Positions 37,121-45,817 of a stretch of DNA of 64,000 bases are shown here, piece after piece. The stretch's first letter is position 1; each line of letters begins with the position of its first letter. The DNA comes from Alphaproteobacteria bacterium. GTDB lineage: Bacteria > Pseudomonadota > Alphaproteobacteria > Micavibrionales > Micavibrionaceae. Made by a program: the position numbers and the translations under genes. Under the pieces are notes generated by a model. The model had not been told where the DNA came from, did no database searches, and was given only the letters and a program-made list of their open reading frames with translations. The stretch covers positions 1,054,001 through 1,118,000 of the forward strand of contig JANQRF010000002.1 in the NCBI GenBank assembly GCA_028289285.1, written 5' to 3'.

Positions 37121-37984
37121 ATGCCGGAGACACAAATTATTGACGGCCGCGCGCTTGCCGAGGCCACCCGCGCGAAAATCAAGGAAGACGCCGATAAATT
37201 CATCAAAATGGGAAAGCCAGCCAGCCTGGCCGTTATTCTTGTCGGGGATGACCCCGCGAGCAAAGTTTATGTCGGCGGTAAAATCAAAGCCTGCCACGAA
37301 GTTGGAATCCGCAGCGTTGAGTTTTATCTTCCGGCAACTGTGTCTAAAGATGAGATAGCCCAAAAAATCCGTGAACTGAATGTTGATAAAGGCGTGCATG
37401 GTATTTTGCTTCAACTTCCTTTGCCTGACCATCTCAAAGACGATCAGGAAGAGCTCGTCCAACTCATTACGCCCAAAAAAGATGTCGATGGCCTGACTGT
37501 GACAAGTGCGGGAAAACTTGCCCTTGGAATAGAGGGCGGAATGATCCCCTGCACCCCGCAAGGCTCTCTCATGCTCATCGAAACAGTTCGAGAAGACCTG
37601 ACCGGCTTAAACGCTGTTGTGATTGGTCGTTCCAATCTCTTCGGGAAACCGATGGCACAGCTTTTACTTCAGGAGAACTGCACCGTCACCACGGCCCATT
37701 CCAAAACCAAAGATCTGCCCGCTTTATGCAAGACCGCCGATATTTTAATTGCTGCCGTTGGCCGGGAGAAGATGGTCAAAAGCGACTGGATCAAAGACGG
37801 CGCCATCGTCATTGATGTTGGGATCAACCGCTTGGAAAACGGCAAGCTTGCCGGTGATGTTGACTTCGAAGCCGCTCAGGGCATTGCCGGCCACATCACC
37901 CCCGTCCCCGGCGGTGTCGGCCCGATGACCATCGCCTGCCTGCTTAAAAACACCATTAAAGCGACCCAAAATCTCTTGACTTAG
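37121..37984 (+). CDS. folD: Methylenetetrahydrofolate dehydrogenase/cyclohydrolase
   Basis: 287 residues. It interconverts 5,10-methylene- and 10-formyl-THF, feeding the PurH reaction encoded at 10221. Landmarks are SKVYVGGKIKACHEVGI (catalytic Lys region), GILLQLPLPDHL, the NADP-binding VIGRSNLFGKPMAQLLL and the terminal TPVPGGVGPMTIACLL. Confidence 0.96.
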   Translation: MPETQIIDGRALAEATRAKIKEDADKFIKMGKPASLAVILVGDDPASKVYVGGKIKACHEVGIRSVEFYLPATVSKDEIAQKIRELNVDKGVHGILLQLPLPDHLKDDQEELVQLITPKKDVDGLTVTSAGKLALGIEGGMIPCTPQGSLMLIETVREDLTGLNAVVIGRSNLFGKPMAQLLLQENCTVTTAHSKTKDLPALCKTADILIAAVGREKMVKSDWIKDGAIVIDVGINRLENGKLAGDVDFEAAQGIAGHITPVPGGVGPMTIACLLKNTIKATQNLLT

Positions 37985-38010
37985 AGAGTAATTTTCCATA
38001 TTAAAAAATT

Positions 38011-38910
38011 ATGGGATATTATAAAGATAAAGAAGTTTTACCCGACATAGAGAATTGGGAAGCTCGTCCTCTTGCCCCAGCTGATAAAGCAGACAGGCAA
38101 AATGTACCTTTAGAAAAAATTGAAGATATTCTTTTTGATCCAACTTCTCTAGATAGTTTATCTCCGCGGGAGAAGTTTATTTTAGTTCGTCAAATCATAG
38201 AAGAACTTGAATATCTTTCACCTGCATCACCGGATGATCCGGAAGAGCCAATAGATGAAAATATCTATGGCATATACATTGAGGCACTCACTATAATAAG
38301 CAACTCTATAAGTTACTCCGAAATATATTATAAACTATCAGAAAGCTTATATGATCGCGTTTGTTTCTCAGTTGAAGGTGATGTTGCATTACGTGAAAAA
38401 ATTGGCGATTGGTACAAGATAGGAGACAAGCAACAAACTACAATTCCTGCACTAGTAAACCATTTCTCGGCTGCCGTACACGAGCTTACAGGTCAGCCGT
38501 TGCAAGAAATTGGAATAGAAACTTTTTGGGAACCCAAAAAAGTTTACCCTTCGCAAACACTTATTTTATTAGGGCGCTATAAAAGCACACAACCAATGCC
38601 GCTCAAGGGACTGATCAAAATAAATGAACATGATGATGCAGAACCCTTTGATGCTCACAAACTTATAGACACGGTATTTCATGAGCTACAACACGCTTTT
38701 CAGGATTTTTTAGGATATCACGCAAGAACAGATCTTATTACACATTTTGACATCGAACATGATGGGCTTTTATGGCGTCAATTAGGAATTCAAAGAGCCC
38801 GTATAAACTCTTCAAGGCTTCGCAAACCTTATATGGCACAATTTTATGAACGACCTGCCTGGGAAATGGGGCACAGATTTTCCCAGACAATGTTAGACTT
38901 ATCTATCTAA
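38011..38910 (+). CDS. Putative metallopeptidase-like accessory protein (HELQH)
   Basis: 299 residues, no named family. H224-E-L-Q-H228 in LIDTVFHELQHAFQDFLGYH is an HExxH zinc motif; E in GLLWRQLG or RPAWEMGHRF further on could be the third ligand. No signal peptide. Strikingly AT-rich and codon-biased compared with folD, which ends 26 bp before it, so this looks like a gene acquired at the 3' edge of folD. Function unknown; it may clip peptides. Confidence 0.6.
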   Translation: MGYYKDKEVLPDIENWEARPLAPADKADRQNVPLEKIEDILFDPTSLDSLSPREKFILVRQIIEELEYLSPASPDDPEEPIDENIYGIYIEALTIISNSISYSEIYYKLSESLYDRVCFSVEGDVALREKIGDWYKIGDKQQTTIPALVNHFSAAVHELTGQPLQEIGIETFWEPKKVYPSQTLILLGRYKSTQPMPLKGLIKINEHDDAEPFDAHKLIDTVFHELQHAFQDFLGYHARTDLITHFDIEHDGLLWRQLGIQRARINSSRLRKPYMAQFYERPAWEMGHRFSQTMLDLSI

Positions 38911-38916
38911 AAAAAC

Positions 38917-40350
38917 CTACTCTCCCTGAGCTTTCGTGTAACCGGCTTCGCCGTCAAAGCTGTAGAGATTTTCTGTTCCGGTGAAATCGAGCCCGGCTGC
39001 ATTTAACTTTGAAAGCTGATCAGAGATATGTGTGTGGGTTGCCCCCTCTCCAATCATCCGAAGCCGCCAGCTATCTGAACAAAATGTTTCAGGCGCGCCA
39101 TCCGGCCAGACTTTCACGCCCCGGTTTGAAATGATTTTTAGGCTCAGACCATCGGCCAGATTGTCATTGATGATTTTCGCCAGATCATCCGGTGCGCCTT
39201 CCCAGTCAACGAAGACATCAACACCATCAAGAACTTTGGTTTGAGGTACACGCGCCCTTACCGGCGGAAGCTGCAGAGCCCCACCGCCGGAGCCGTAATC
39301 TCTTACAGGCAGTTTTTCAGGCTTTTTGCCCATCCGTTCAATCACGGCTTTGGCAAACTCATCCGTACCGACATTGCGTGCGCTCACACCGTCTTTATAA
39401 AGATCGCCAGTATGGATACCGTCTTCAATGGTTTTGAGCCATGCATTATGGACCTTGCCCGCCACATCATTTTGCCCGATATGGACCAGCATCATCACCG
39501 CGCCAAGGAGCAGACCGGACGGGTTCGCAATGCCCTGCCCTGCAATATCAGGCGCCGTACCGTGCATGGCTTCAAACATTGCGCCGTGATCTCCGATATT
39601 GGCAGAAATGCCGAGCCCGACAGACCCTGTCACTTCGGCAGCAATATCTGAAATAATATCGCCATAGAGATTTTCCGTGACCACCACATCAAAATCTCCC
39701 GGCCGGGCCGCAATTCGCGCGGCGCCTATATCAATGATATAACGCTCTTTTTCAATGTCCGGATACTCTTCCCCGATTTCCTGGAAGACCTGGTAGAACA
39801 GCCCGTCAGCTACCTTCATAATGTTATCTTTAATCATGCAGGTCACTTTTTTGCGGTTATTGGCTTTTGCGTATTCAAACGCATAGCGGATAATCCGCTC
39901 TGATCCCGGACGTGAAATTACTTTTAAAGCAGTCCGTACATCCTGCGTGTTGCGATATTCAATTCCTGCATAGAGATCTTCTTCATTTTCCCGCACGACA
40001 ACCAAATCCATATCCGGAAAGAGTGAATCCACATACGGTGCATAGGCCACACAGGGGCGGACATTCGCATAAAAGCCCATGGTTTTACGCACTGTCACAT
40101 TCAGGCTTTTAAAGCCGCCGCCCATCGGTGTAAAAATAGGTGCTTTTAAAAAGACTTTTGTTTTGCGCAAAGACGCCCAGCTGGAATCTTCAATCCCTGT
40201 CATCACACCGCGCTCATAGACTTTTTCGCCGATTTCAATTTCTTCAGGCGCAAGTTGCGCGCCGCCTGCCTCTAAAATCTGAAGCGTTGCGTCCATAATT
40301 TCAGGACCGATCCCGTCGCCCCGCGCAATTGTAATAGGTGTTTTTGTCAT
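38917..40350 (-). CDS. icd: Isocitrate dehydrogenase
   Basis: 477 residues, the longer type with an added C-terminal domain as in Rickettsia and Thermus, not the 416-residue E. coli form. [13 protein letters not shown], the substrate motif [43 protein letters not shown] and the nucleotide-binding [17 protein letters not shown] are visible. Whether NADP or NAD is used cannot be fixed by eye. TCA cycle step after aconitase. Confidence 0.94.
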   Translation of the reverse strand: MTKTPITIARGDGIGPEIMDATLQILEAGGAQLAPEEIEIGEKVYERGVMTGIEDSSWASLRKTKVFLKAPIFTPMGGGFKSLNVTVRKTMGFYANVRPCVAYAPYVDSLFPDMDLVVVRENEEDLYAGIEYRNTQDVRTALKVISRPGSERIIRYAFEYAKANNRKKVTCMIKDNIMKVADGLFYQVFQEIGEEYPDIEKERYIIDIGAARIAARPGDFDVVVTENLYGDIISDIAAEVTGSVGLGISANIGDHGAMFEAMHGTAPDIAGQGIANPSGLLLGAVMMLVHIGQNDVAGKVHNAWLKTIEDGIHTGDLYKDGVSARNVGTDEFAKAVIERMGKKPEKLPVRDYGSGGGALQLPPVRARVPQTKVLDGVDVFVDWEGAPDDLAKIINDNLADGLSLKIISNRGVKVWPDGAPETFCSDSWRLRMIGEGATHTHISDQLSKLNAAGLDFTGTENLYSFDGEAGYTKAQGE

Positions 40351-40353
40351 ATT

Positions 40354-41637
40354 TTAAGCCTTTTGCGTTTCAGGAGTTTTAACAGACGTCGGACCAAATT
40401 TCAGAATAGCAAATGCAAGAATTGCAGATGCGATTGATCCTACCAGAACACCAAGCCGTACACTAGCTTGCATCTCTACGCCTTCAAACGCCAACCCGCC
40501 GATAAAGAGCGACATTGTAAATCCTATCCCGCACAAGAGCGAGACAGCATAGAGTTGCCACCAGTTCGTATCTTTTGGTTTCGGCGACAGCCCGGTTACA
40601 ATCGTAAGCCAGAGAATGCCGAATATGCCGATCTGTTTTCCTATGAACAGGCCGGCCGCAATACCAAGTGTTACAGGTTCTAAAAGCGAATGCAGGCCCA
40701 TCCCGTCAAAAGGTACGCCTGCGTTGGCAAAGCCAAAGATAGGTAAAATCATAAAGGCTACCCAGGGGTGGAGGCTGTGTTCCAGATGCTTGCAGGGTGA
40801 ATATTCGGGATTGCTTTTACAACGCATAGGAACCATCAGCGCAATAATCACTCCAGCCAGCGTTGCATGTACACCGGATTTTAACACGGCAATCCATAAT
40901 AGAATTCCAAGTAAAATATACGGCGCCGTAGTAGAAACACCGCGGCGATTTAACAAAAGCAAGCCTAAAAACGGAATAAGCGCAAATAGTAAGGCGCTTG
41001 TTTCAATCGAAGCTGAATAGAAAATCGCAATGATTAAGATAGCGCCGATATCATCAATAATGGCAATTGCGGTGAGAAGAACTTTTAGAGAAATCGGGGC
41101 GCGGCTTCCGACAAGAGCCAATACGCCAAGCGCAAAAGCAATATCTGTGGCCGCCGGGATCGCCCAGCCACGCAGGAGTTCAGGCGTATCCATATTAATG
41201 TAATAGTAAATGGCTGCCGGGACGGCCATCCCGCCAATCGCCGCAAGCGCGGGGAGAAGTGCCTTTTTAGTGGTTGATAGTTCGCCTTCCAAAACCTCGC
41301 GCTTAATTTCCAAACCAACCAGGAAAAAGAACACGGCCATCATGCCGTCATTGATCCAGAGCAAGATGGATTTATGAATTTCGGTATCAAGAGCGCCGAT
41401 ATCAGAAAAGCCGATCCGGAAATCAACTTCGTTAAAGATGTAATTATACATCCCGAAAAGTGGAGAGTTTGCAATAATCAGGGCCATTGCGGAAGCTAAA
41501 ACCAGGACAATTCCGCCAGCGGCCTCCAACCTGAAGAACTCACGGGTCATATCAACCAGCTTACGCGGCTCAGCAGCAATATTGACGGCTGTTTCAACAG
41601 CGTTTTCAGTCTTTTCAATGATTTTATCTGTATTCAT
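40354..41637 (-). CDS. nhaA: Na+/H+ antiporter NhaA
   Basis: 427 residues with about 12 TM segments. The transport pair is in AIAIIDDIGAI (D163/D164 of E. coli), with ATDIAFALGVLALVG before it. Swaps inner-membrane Na+ for H+. It ends 4 bp before icd starts, same strand; may be cotranscribed. Confidence 0.95.
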   Translation of the reverse strand: MNTDKIIEKTENAVETAVNIAAEPRKLVDMTREFFRLEAAGGIVLVLASAMALIIANSPLFGMYNYIFNEVDFRIGFSDIGALDTEIHKSILLWINDGMMAVFFFLVGLEIKREVLEGELSTTKKALLPALAAIGGMAVPAAIYYYINMDTPELLRGWAIPAATDIAFALGVLALVGSRAPISLKVLLTAIAIIDDIGAILIIAIFYSASIETSALLFALIPFLGLLLLNRRGVSTTAPYILLGILLWIAVLKSGVHATLAGVIIALMVPMRCKSNPEYSPCKHLEHSLHPWVAFMILPIFGFANAGVPFDGMGLHSLLEPVTLGIAAGLFIGKQIGIFGILWLTIVTGLSPKPKDTNWWQLYAVSLLCGIGFTMSLFIGGLAFEGVEMQASVRLGVLVGSIASAILAFAILKFGPTSVKTPETQKA

Positions 41638-41723
41638 GGATGATCTTTTCAGATAGTAGAGACGTAAAATTCGATATAGTATAACTGAAAAAATTATCCA
41701 TCCAAACGGCTTTTCGAGTTCTT

Positions 41724-42605
41724 ATGACATCCCACTCCACGCTTTTCCTGATCGGCCTGATACTGCTTGGCTGGAGCAGCTATTCCATGGCGGATATACT
41801 GTCAAAATATCTATCTGCTTCCTATCCGGTTCCACAGATTTTGATGATATCTGGCTTTCTTGGAACAATTGTCACGGGTATATGGATTCTCATAGCAAAA
41901 GGAAAGAAAGGGTTTCTTTCCCCAAAACTGCATTGGCATGTCCTGCGCGCCGTTGTCATTATCGGGATATCTTATAGCGTTGTGCATGCCTTTTCTCTGA
42001 CACCCCTGGCAGATGTCTATGGGATTACCTTCACATCCCCTTTCATTACACTGATCCTGATTTACTTTATTTTAAAAGAGCGGATTGGCTTTCACAGATG
42101 GATGTCTGTATGTGTTGGCTTTACAGGCGCCTTTATTCTGGCCGGCCCGCAATTTGAAACACTTAGCATCGGATTGATCTACGCTTTTATGGCGGCCTTT
42201 CTGATCGGTGTCACGACTATTATCATCCGCAAAATAGGCAAAGGAGAATATCTTCCCCTTTATGCTTTTTACCCGTTTGTTGCGATATTTTTGTTTAATG
42301 CAAGCCTCACGCTACCCGATTTTATTGTTCCGCAGGGAATGGATATTCTGTTTTTCTTAATGAATGGCGCTGCCGTTTTAGGCGGTCTTTTGATGGTGAC
42401 GTACGCGATTGCGCATATTGATGAAACAGCTATTTTATCACCCTTTATCTATATCCAGATTGTCTGGGCCGCCTTGTTTGGGTTTTTCCTGTTCGGGGAT
42501 ATCCCAAGCTGGACAACGATTTTAGGGTTGGTTCTGATTATCGGCGCCGGATTATATTCCATCTGGCGCGAACATCTGGAGTACAAGAAAACTCATTCAT
42601 TATAA
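41724..42605 (+). CDS. EamA/DMT-superfamily transporter
   Basis: 293 residues, about 10 TM segments in two EamA repeats (each with the typical loop and a conserved glycine/proline end, LKERIGFHRWMSVCVGFTGAFILAGP). Exports small metabolites; substrate unknown. It marks the left border of the virion cluster; its last 13 bp overlap the 3' end of the holin gene tail-to-tail. Confidence 0.9.
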   Translation: MTSHSTLFLIGLILLGWSSYSMADILSKYLSASYPVPQILMISGFLGTIVTGIWILIAKGKKGFLSPKLHWHVLRAVVIIGISYSVVHAFSLTPLADVYGITFTSPFITLILIYFILKERIGFHRWMSVCVGFTGAFILAGPQFETLSIGLIYAFMAAFLIGVTTIIIRKIGKGEYLPLYAFYPFVAIFLFNASLTLPDFIVPQGMDILFFLMNGAAVLGGLLMVTYAIAHIDETAILSPFIYIQIVWAALFGFFLFGDIPSWTTILGLVLIIGAGLYSIWREHLEYKKTHSL

Positions 42606-43159
42606 GACGGCGCGGCTGTTTCAGATAATGTTCCCCGTGGAACATCTTTTTCCGAAAGAAGGTAAGAATCCTTGAACAGTTTTTTATCCTCGCTGCGTTT
42701 GTAAACGTAAATTCCCAAAACAGATAATCCAACGGCCCAGATTGCTGACAAGGACGACATGCCCTGCAACACAGCAGCGGCCTGTGCCGTTTCAAAAATA
42801 ACGACATAGGCAAGCCCGAACATCTGCGCCGCCCAGGTGAGCGCCATAAGATATCCAAAGGTCGGACGCATGCGCCGGACATAGGGATCGTTCGAAGCTA
42901 CTTCCGTACGTAAAGACTCATTCACTTCAGCGATGCCAGCCTGGCGTTCTTTCATCGCAAGCTCTGCCATCGCTTCGGCGTGGCGGTTTGCTTCAGCCAT
43001 TTGCTCATTTGAAATCAACCCGCCCGCCAGAGCCGCATCCAGCTCTCCAAGCGCACGAGCGGCGCTTTGGGCTGCCGGGTGATCTATCTTGCCGACAGAG
43101 CGTCCTAAAATCTCAATCAGGATCGGCAGGCCGACTTTTGTCAGAATGGATTCAAGCAT
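42593..43159 (-). CDS. Three-TM holin of the GTA/prophage type
   Basis: 188 residues. N-terminal amphipathic part (LPILIEILGRSVG, LGELDAALAGGLIS), a basic RRMRPTFGYLMALTWAAQMFGLAYV first TM region and two further hydrophobic segments, then a charged tail. This pattern fits the GTA_holin_3TM family (PF11351). It would open the inner membrane for the endolysin. Last gene of the virion cluster. Confidence 0.75.
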   Translation of the reverse strand: MLESILTKVGLPILIEILGRSVGKIDHPAAQSAARALGELDAALAGGLISNEQMAEANRHAEAMAELAMKERQAGIAEVNESLRTEVASNDPYVRRMRPTFGYLMALTWAAQMFGLAYVVIFETAQAAAVLQGMSSLSAIWAVGLSVLGIYVYKRSEDKKLFKDSYLLSEKDVPRGTLSETAAPSYNE

Positions 43160-43162
43160 CGC

Positions 43163-43660
43163 TTACACCTCTACAAGTTTGAAAAAAATATGCCGCCCAA
43201 TCACGATGACCGGTGTTTGCCCTTCCGCCCAGTAAGGCGCAACATAATCAGCATGATAGTGATCCGCCCCGCGCGTGTGATCTTTTAAAACACCGGCGAC
43301 GGCACGCCGGGCAATGCGCTGACACGTCACAAAGACTTTATCTTTTTCTGTAACAGCTAGAAGCTTTCGGTAATTTGGATCAGACCTGTTCCAACAAGAA
43401 AACTGGTAAGGTTTCTGGCACACGGATATAATGTCGTTACCCCACCAATATTTGCCGCCTCTCGCTTGCGCTGTTTTAACCCGGTTGCAAACAACATTCG
43501 CAACCGCCTCCATACCCTGAAGGGTTTCCGCGCGTGCTTCGCCCCAGATCGTGCGGGCCAGCACATCGACAGCCAGCTCATTATAAAAAGCCGTCGAGTC
43601 TTTTCCTTCCGCCTCTTCCTTGCCGAAGAGCGGTTTTAAAAATTTAATGACCATTTTCAA
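43163..43660 (-). CDS. Cell-wall hydrolase (SleB/Hydrolase_2 type endolysin)
   Basis: 165 residues. The Hydrolase_2 core is clear: DVLARTIWGEARAETLQGMEAVANVV (catalytic Glu in GEAR), ISVCQKPYQFSCWN and GADHYHADYVAPYWAEG. It cleaves peptidoglycan, as endolysin of the cluster. It starts just before the holin (3 bp apart), and no signal peptide is seen, consistent with release through the holin. Confidence 0.9.
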   Translation of the reverse strand: MKMVIKFLKPLFGKEEAEGKDSTAFYNELAVDVLARTIWGEARAETLQGMEAVANVVCNRVKTAQARGGKYWWGNDIISVCQKPYQFSCWNRSDPNYRKLLAVTEKDKVFVTCQRIARRAVAGVLKDHTRGADHYHADYVAPYWAEGQTPVIVIGRHIFFKLVEV

Positions 43661-43666
43661 ATTCCT

Positions 43667-43990
43667 TTAATCCTGCTTCGATCGCAATGCTTCAGCTTTT
43701 AAAGCTGTCTGATCGAGTTTTGTTTCAATCCGCAAAAGATGAGTCACGATCCGGCCTTCCAGATCTTTCAAATCACTCACCGAGGCATAGTTTTTTGCTA
43801 CTTCAAGCTTGAAGGCCGAGAGCGCTTCGCGCAGCTGGGAACAGCGCACCTCTAACTGGTCATGTAAAATTTTGATTGAGCGCTCAGAATCCTGACGCGC
43901 TTTCCAGATCATAAAAAGCAAGCCGGACATTGCCGGCAAATCAAAGGCCGTGATCCACCAGATCAGGCCGCTTTCCAAAAGTGTATTCAT
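43667..43990 (-). CDS. Small membrane-anchored coiled-coil phage protein
   Basis: 107 residues: an N-terminal TM (about 6-28, WWITAFDLPAMSGLLFMIWK), then a coiled coil. Position between large terminase and endolysin is where T7-like phages place Rz/spanin genes, so an inner-membrane spanin-like role is possible, though no outer-membrane partner was found. Confidence 0.55.
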   Translation of the reverse strand: MNTLLESGLIWWITAFDLPAMSGLLFMIWKARQDSERSIKILHDQLEVRCSQLREALSAFKLEVAKNYASVSDLKDLEGRIVTHLLRIETKLDQTALKAEALRSKQD

Positions 43991-44001
43991 GTAAACTCCC
44001 T

Positions 44002-45501
44002 TTAAATTTCAAACTCGGTTTGCGCCGTGTGGCTTTGACCGCCGCCCTGCCAGAATTGCCGCATGCCGTGATAGCTGCGCTGCACCCGCACAGCCTGTTG
44101 TGACAGCGCGCCCGCCACCGCATCCAGCCCGTCATCTTTTTGACCTTTAAGCCCAGGCCGCCAATCCTGCATTTCGGTGATGAAGGGGGTTTGATAAATA
44201 CTCTCATGTGCATGCAGCGCATGAGCTGCCAAAACCGCATCAAACCCTTCTAAAATGCGCAGCTCTTTGGCCCGCGTGGAGTTTTTTTCGACCACGGCGC
44301 AAGGGACTTTGTATTCTGCCATTTGTGTGCGCAATATCGCGGGCAGGAATTTTCCAATCCCGTTCGTTTCCACGCTGACCGATGGAATAAAATATTTTTT
44401 GGCAATCCGCGCCACCTGTATGGACTGGCTGATCGCTTCTTCTTCAGCCAATGTTGGATCATGCTTTATATAGATAAGATCATGCAGGTAATATTGCCCG
44501 ACCTCATCTGAGAATATGACGGCGAGGACAGAGCTATCGCCGTCTGCGTTTCCAAAAGCCGGGTCCCACCAGGCAGAGCAGGATACAAGCCTGCGCCCGT
44601 TTAAACGCAATTGTAAAATTTGCTGCGATTCAGATATATCCAGCTCTGCCGCATAACGTTTCATTAATGCCGGATCGAGCCTGCTATCGGAAATATTCAC
44701 AGGCTCCAGCAACATTTGAGAAGCAAATTTCTGAGGCCCTGTTTGTTTTTTAAGAGCTTCGATATCTTCCAGCGGAAAACGTTCCGGCCAGGCACTTTCC
44801 CCTTTTGAGGTTATCAAAGGTAAAGACAAGCGCTCATATTCTTTTAGAAAAACATCTTCAATGCCAAGTTCTTTTTTGGGCACGTCCAGGTAAATCGATT
44901 CCCAGCTATGCGGCGTGCCTAAATAAATATGCGTTCCGTCCGGCGTTAAAATGTAAGATGCCTCTGCAAGACGTTCACGCAGATCTTCACGCTTTTCTGG
45001 AGTTTCGCACGTATTGGGCACCTCGACATCATCACAGATAACCACATCCGCACGCAGGCCTGTAATGTTAGAGCTAATGCTGCGGGCAATAACGGAAGGA
45101 TCGCGTTGGGTGCGCGCGCGGTCAACCGTTAGACGGTCAGCCGCCCACTCCTCCTTCGTCTTCGGAATGAGAGGCTTTGTTAAAGGATGCGTCTGGATGA
45201 TCTTCCTGATATTGCGCACCATCTTGGACGCCAGAGTCTGTTCGGCCGCTAACACCAGGATACGCAAATCCGGATCCCTGTAGAGCAGCCACGCCGAGAA
45301 CAGAGCGGTGAGCGACGACTTGCCGCTTCCGCGAAAGGCCTTGAGCAGTAATCGCTTCTTTCCAGTGCTCCAGCACACTTCGAACCAGTTCGCGATTCTG
45401 AAGTGGATCATCGGCGTCGTATAATTCTGGGTCTTGTTCCATAGTATTAAGAATACTCCAAAATCCACATTTTTTGAAGGGGTAAGTGGCATATTAGGCA
45501 T
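44002..45501 (-). CDS. Phage terminase large subunit
   Basis: 499 residues. ATPase part with the Walker A-type RGSGKSS (K61) and Walker B VVICDDVE; motif III-like TPHSWESIY follows. The nuclease part has WDPAFGNADGDSSVLAV and VSVETNG, the acidic residues of the RNase H-like fold. It packages DNA into the procapsid. Its ATG overlaps the stop of the upstream 102-residue gene by one base. Confidence 0.92.
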   Translation of the reverse strand: MPNMPLTPSKNVDFGVFLILWNKTQNYTTPMIHFRIANWFEVCWSTGKKRLLLKAFRGSGKSSLTALFSAWLLYRDPDLRILVLAAEQTLASKMVRNIRKIIQTHPLTKPLIPKTKEEWAADRLTVDRARTQRDPSVIARSISSNITGLRADVVICDDVEVPNTCETPEKREDLRERLAEASYILTPDGTHIYLGTPHSWESIYLDVPKKELGIEDVFLKEYERLSLPLITSKGESAWPERFPLEDIEALKKQTGPQKFASQMLLEPVNISDSRLDPALMKRYAAELDISESQQILQLRLNGRRLVSCSAWWDPAFGNADGDSSVLAVIFSDEVGQYYLHDLIYIKHDPTLAEEEAISQSIQVARIAKKYFIPSVSVETNGIGKFLPAILRTQMAEYKVPCAVVEKNSTRAKELRILEGFDAVLAAHALHAHESIYQTPFITEMQDWRPGLKGQKDDGLDAVAGALSQQAVRVQRSYHGMRQFWQGGGQSHTAQTEFEI

Positions 45502-45809
45502 TAATAATCTTTCTCATTGCCAATCAAATATTTAGCGTCGGCATATTCCTGTATTGCTTCACTCACTGTTGATTTTAAAAGGTTGCCTTCCTCCAAGTTT
45601 TCCAGATTAACGCCCTCAGCAAGTTTCAATAATAACTCGATATGGGCAAGCGCCGCCTTGCAGGCTTTATGATATTCGCTGAAATTTTTTGCATCGCCCG
45701 AGGTAAGCTTTTCGGAAAAATTCCGGTAAGACTCAACCGCCCGTGATATAGCTGCCGGTAAAAAGGTCGCTATATCTTCGCGCTCCTGCGCGCTGATCTC
45801 ATCGTTCAT
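45501..45809 (-). CDS. Small phage protein upstream of large terminase, candidate small terminase
   Basis: 102 residues, helical and acidic, with no recognised family. Its place directly before the large terminase and coupled stop/start (TAATG) suggest a small terminase subunit. No clear helix-turn-helix is seen, so this remains a positional guess. Confidence 0.5.
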   Translation of the reverse strand: MNDEISAQEREDIATFLPAAISRAVESYRNFSEKLTSGDAKNFSEYHKACKAALAHIELLLKLAEGVNLENLEEGNLLKSTVSEAIQEYADAKYLIGNEKDY

Positions 45810-45817
45810 AAAGCGCC

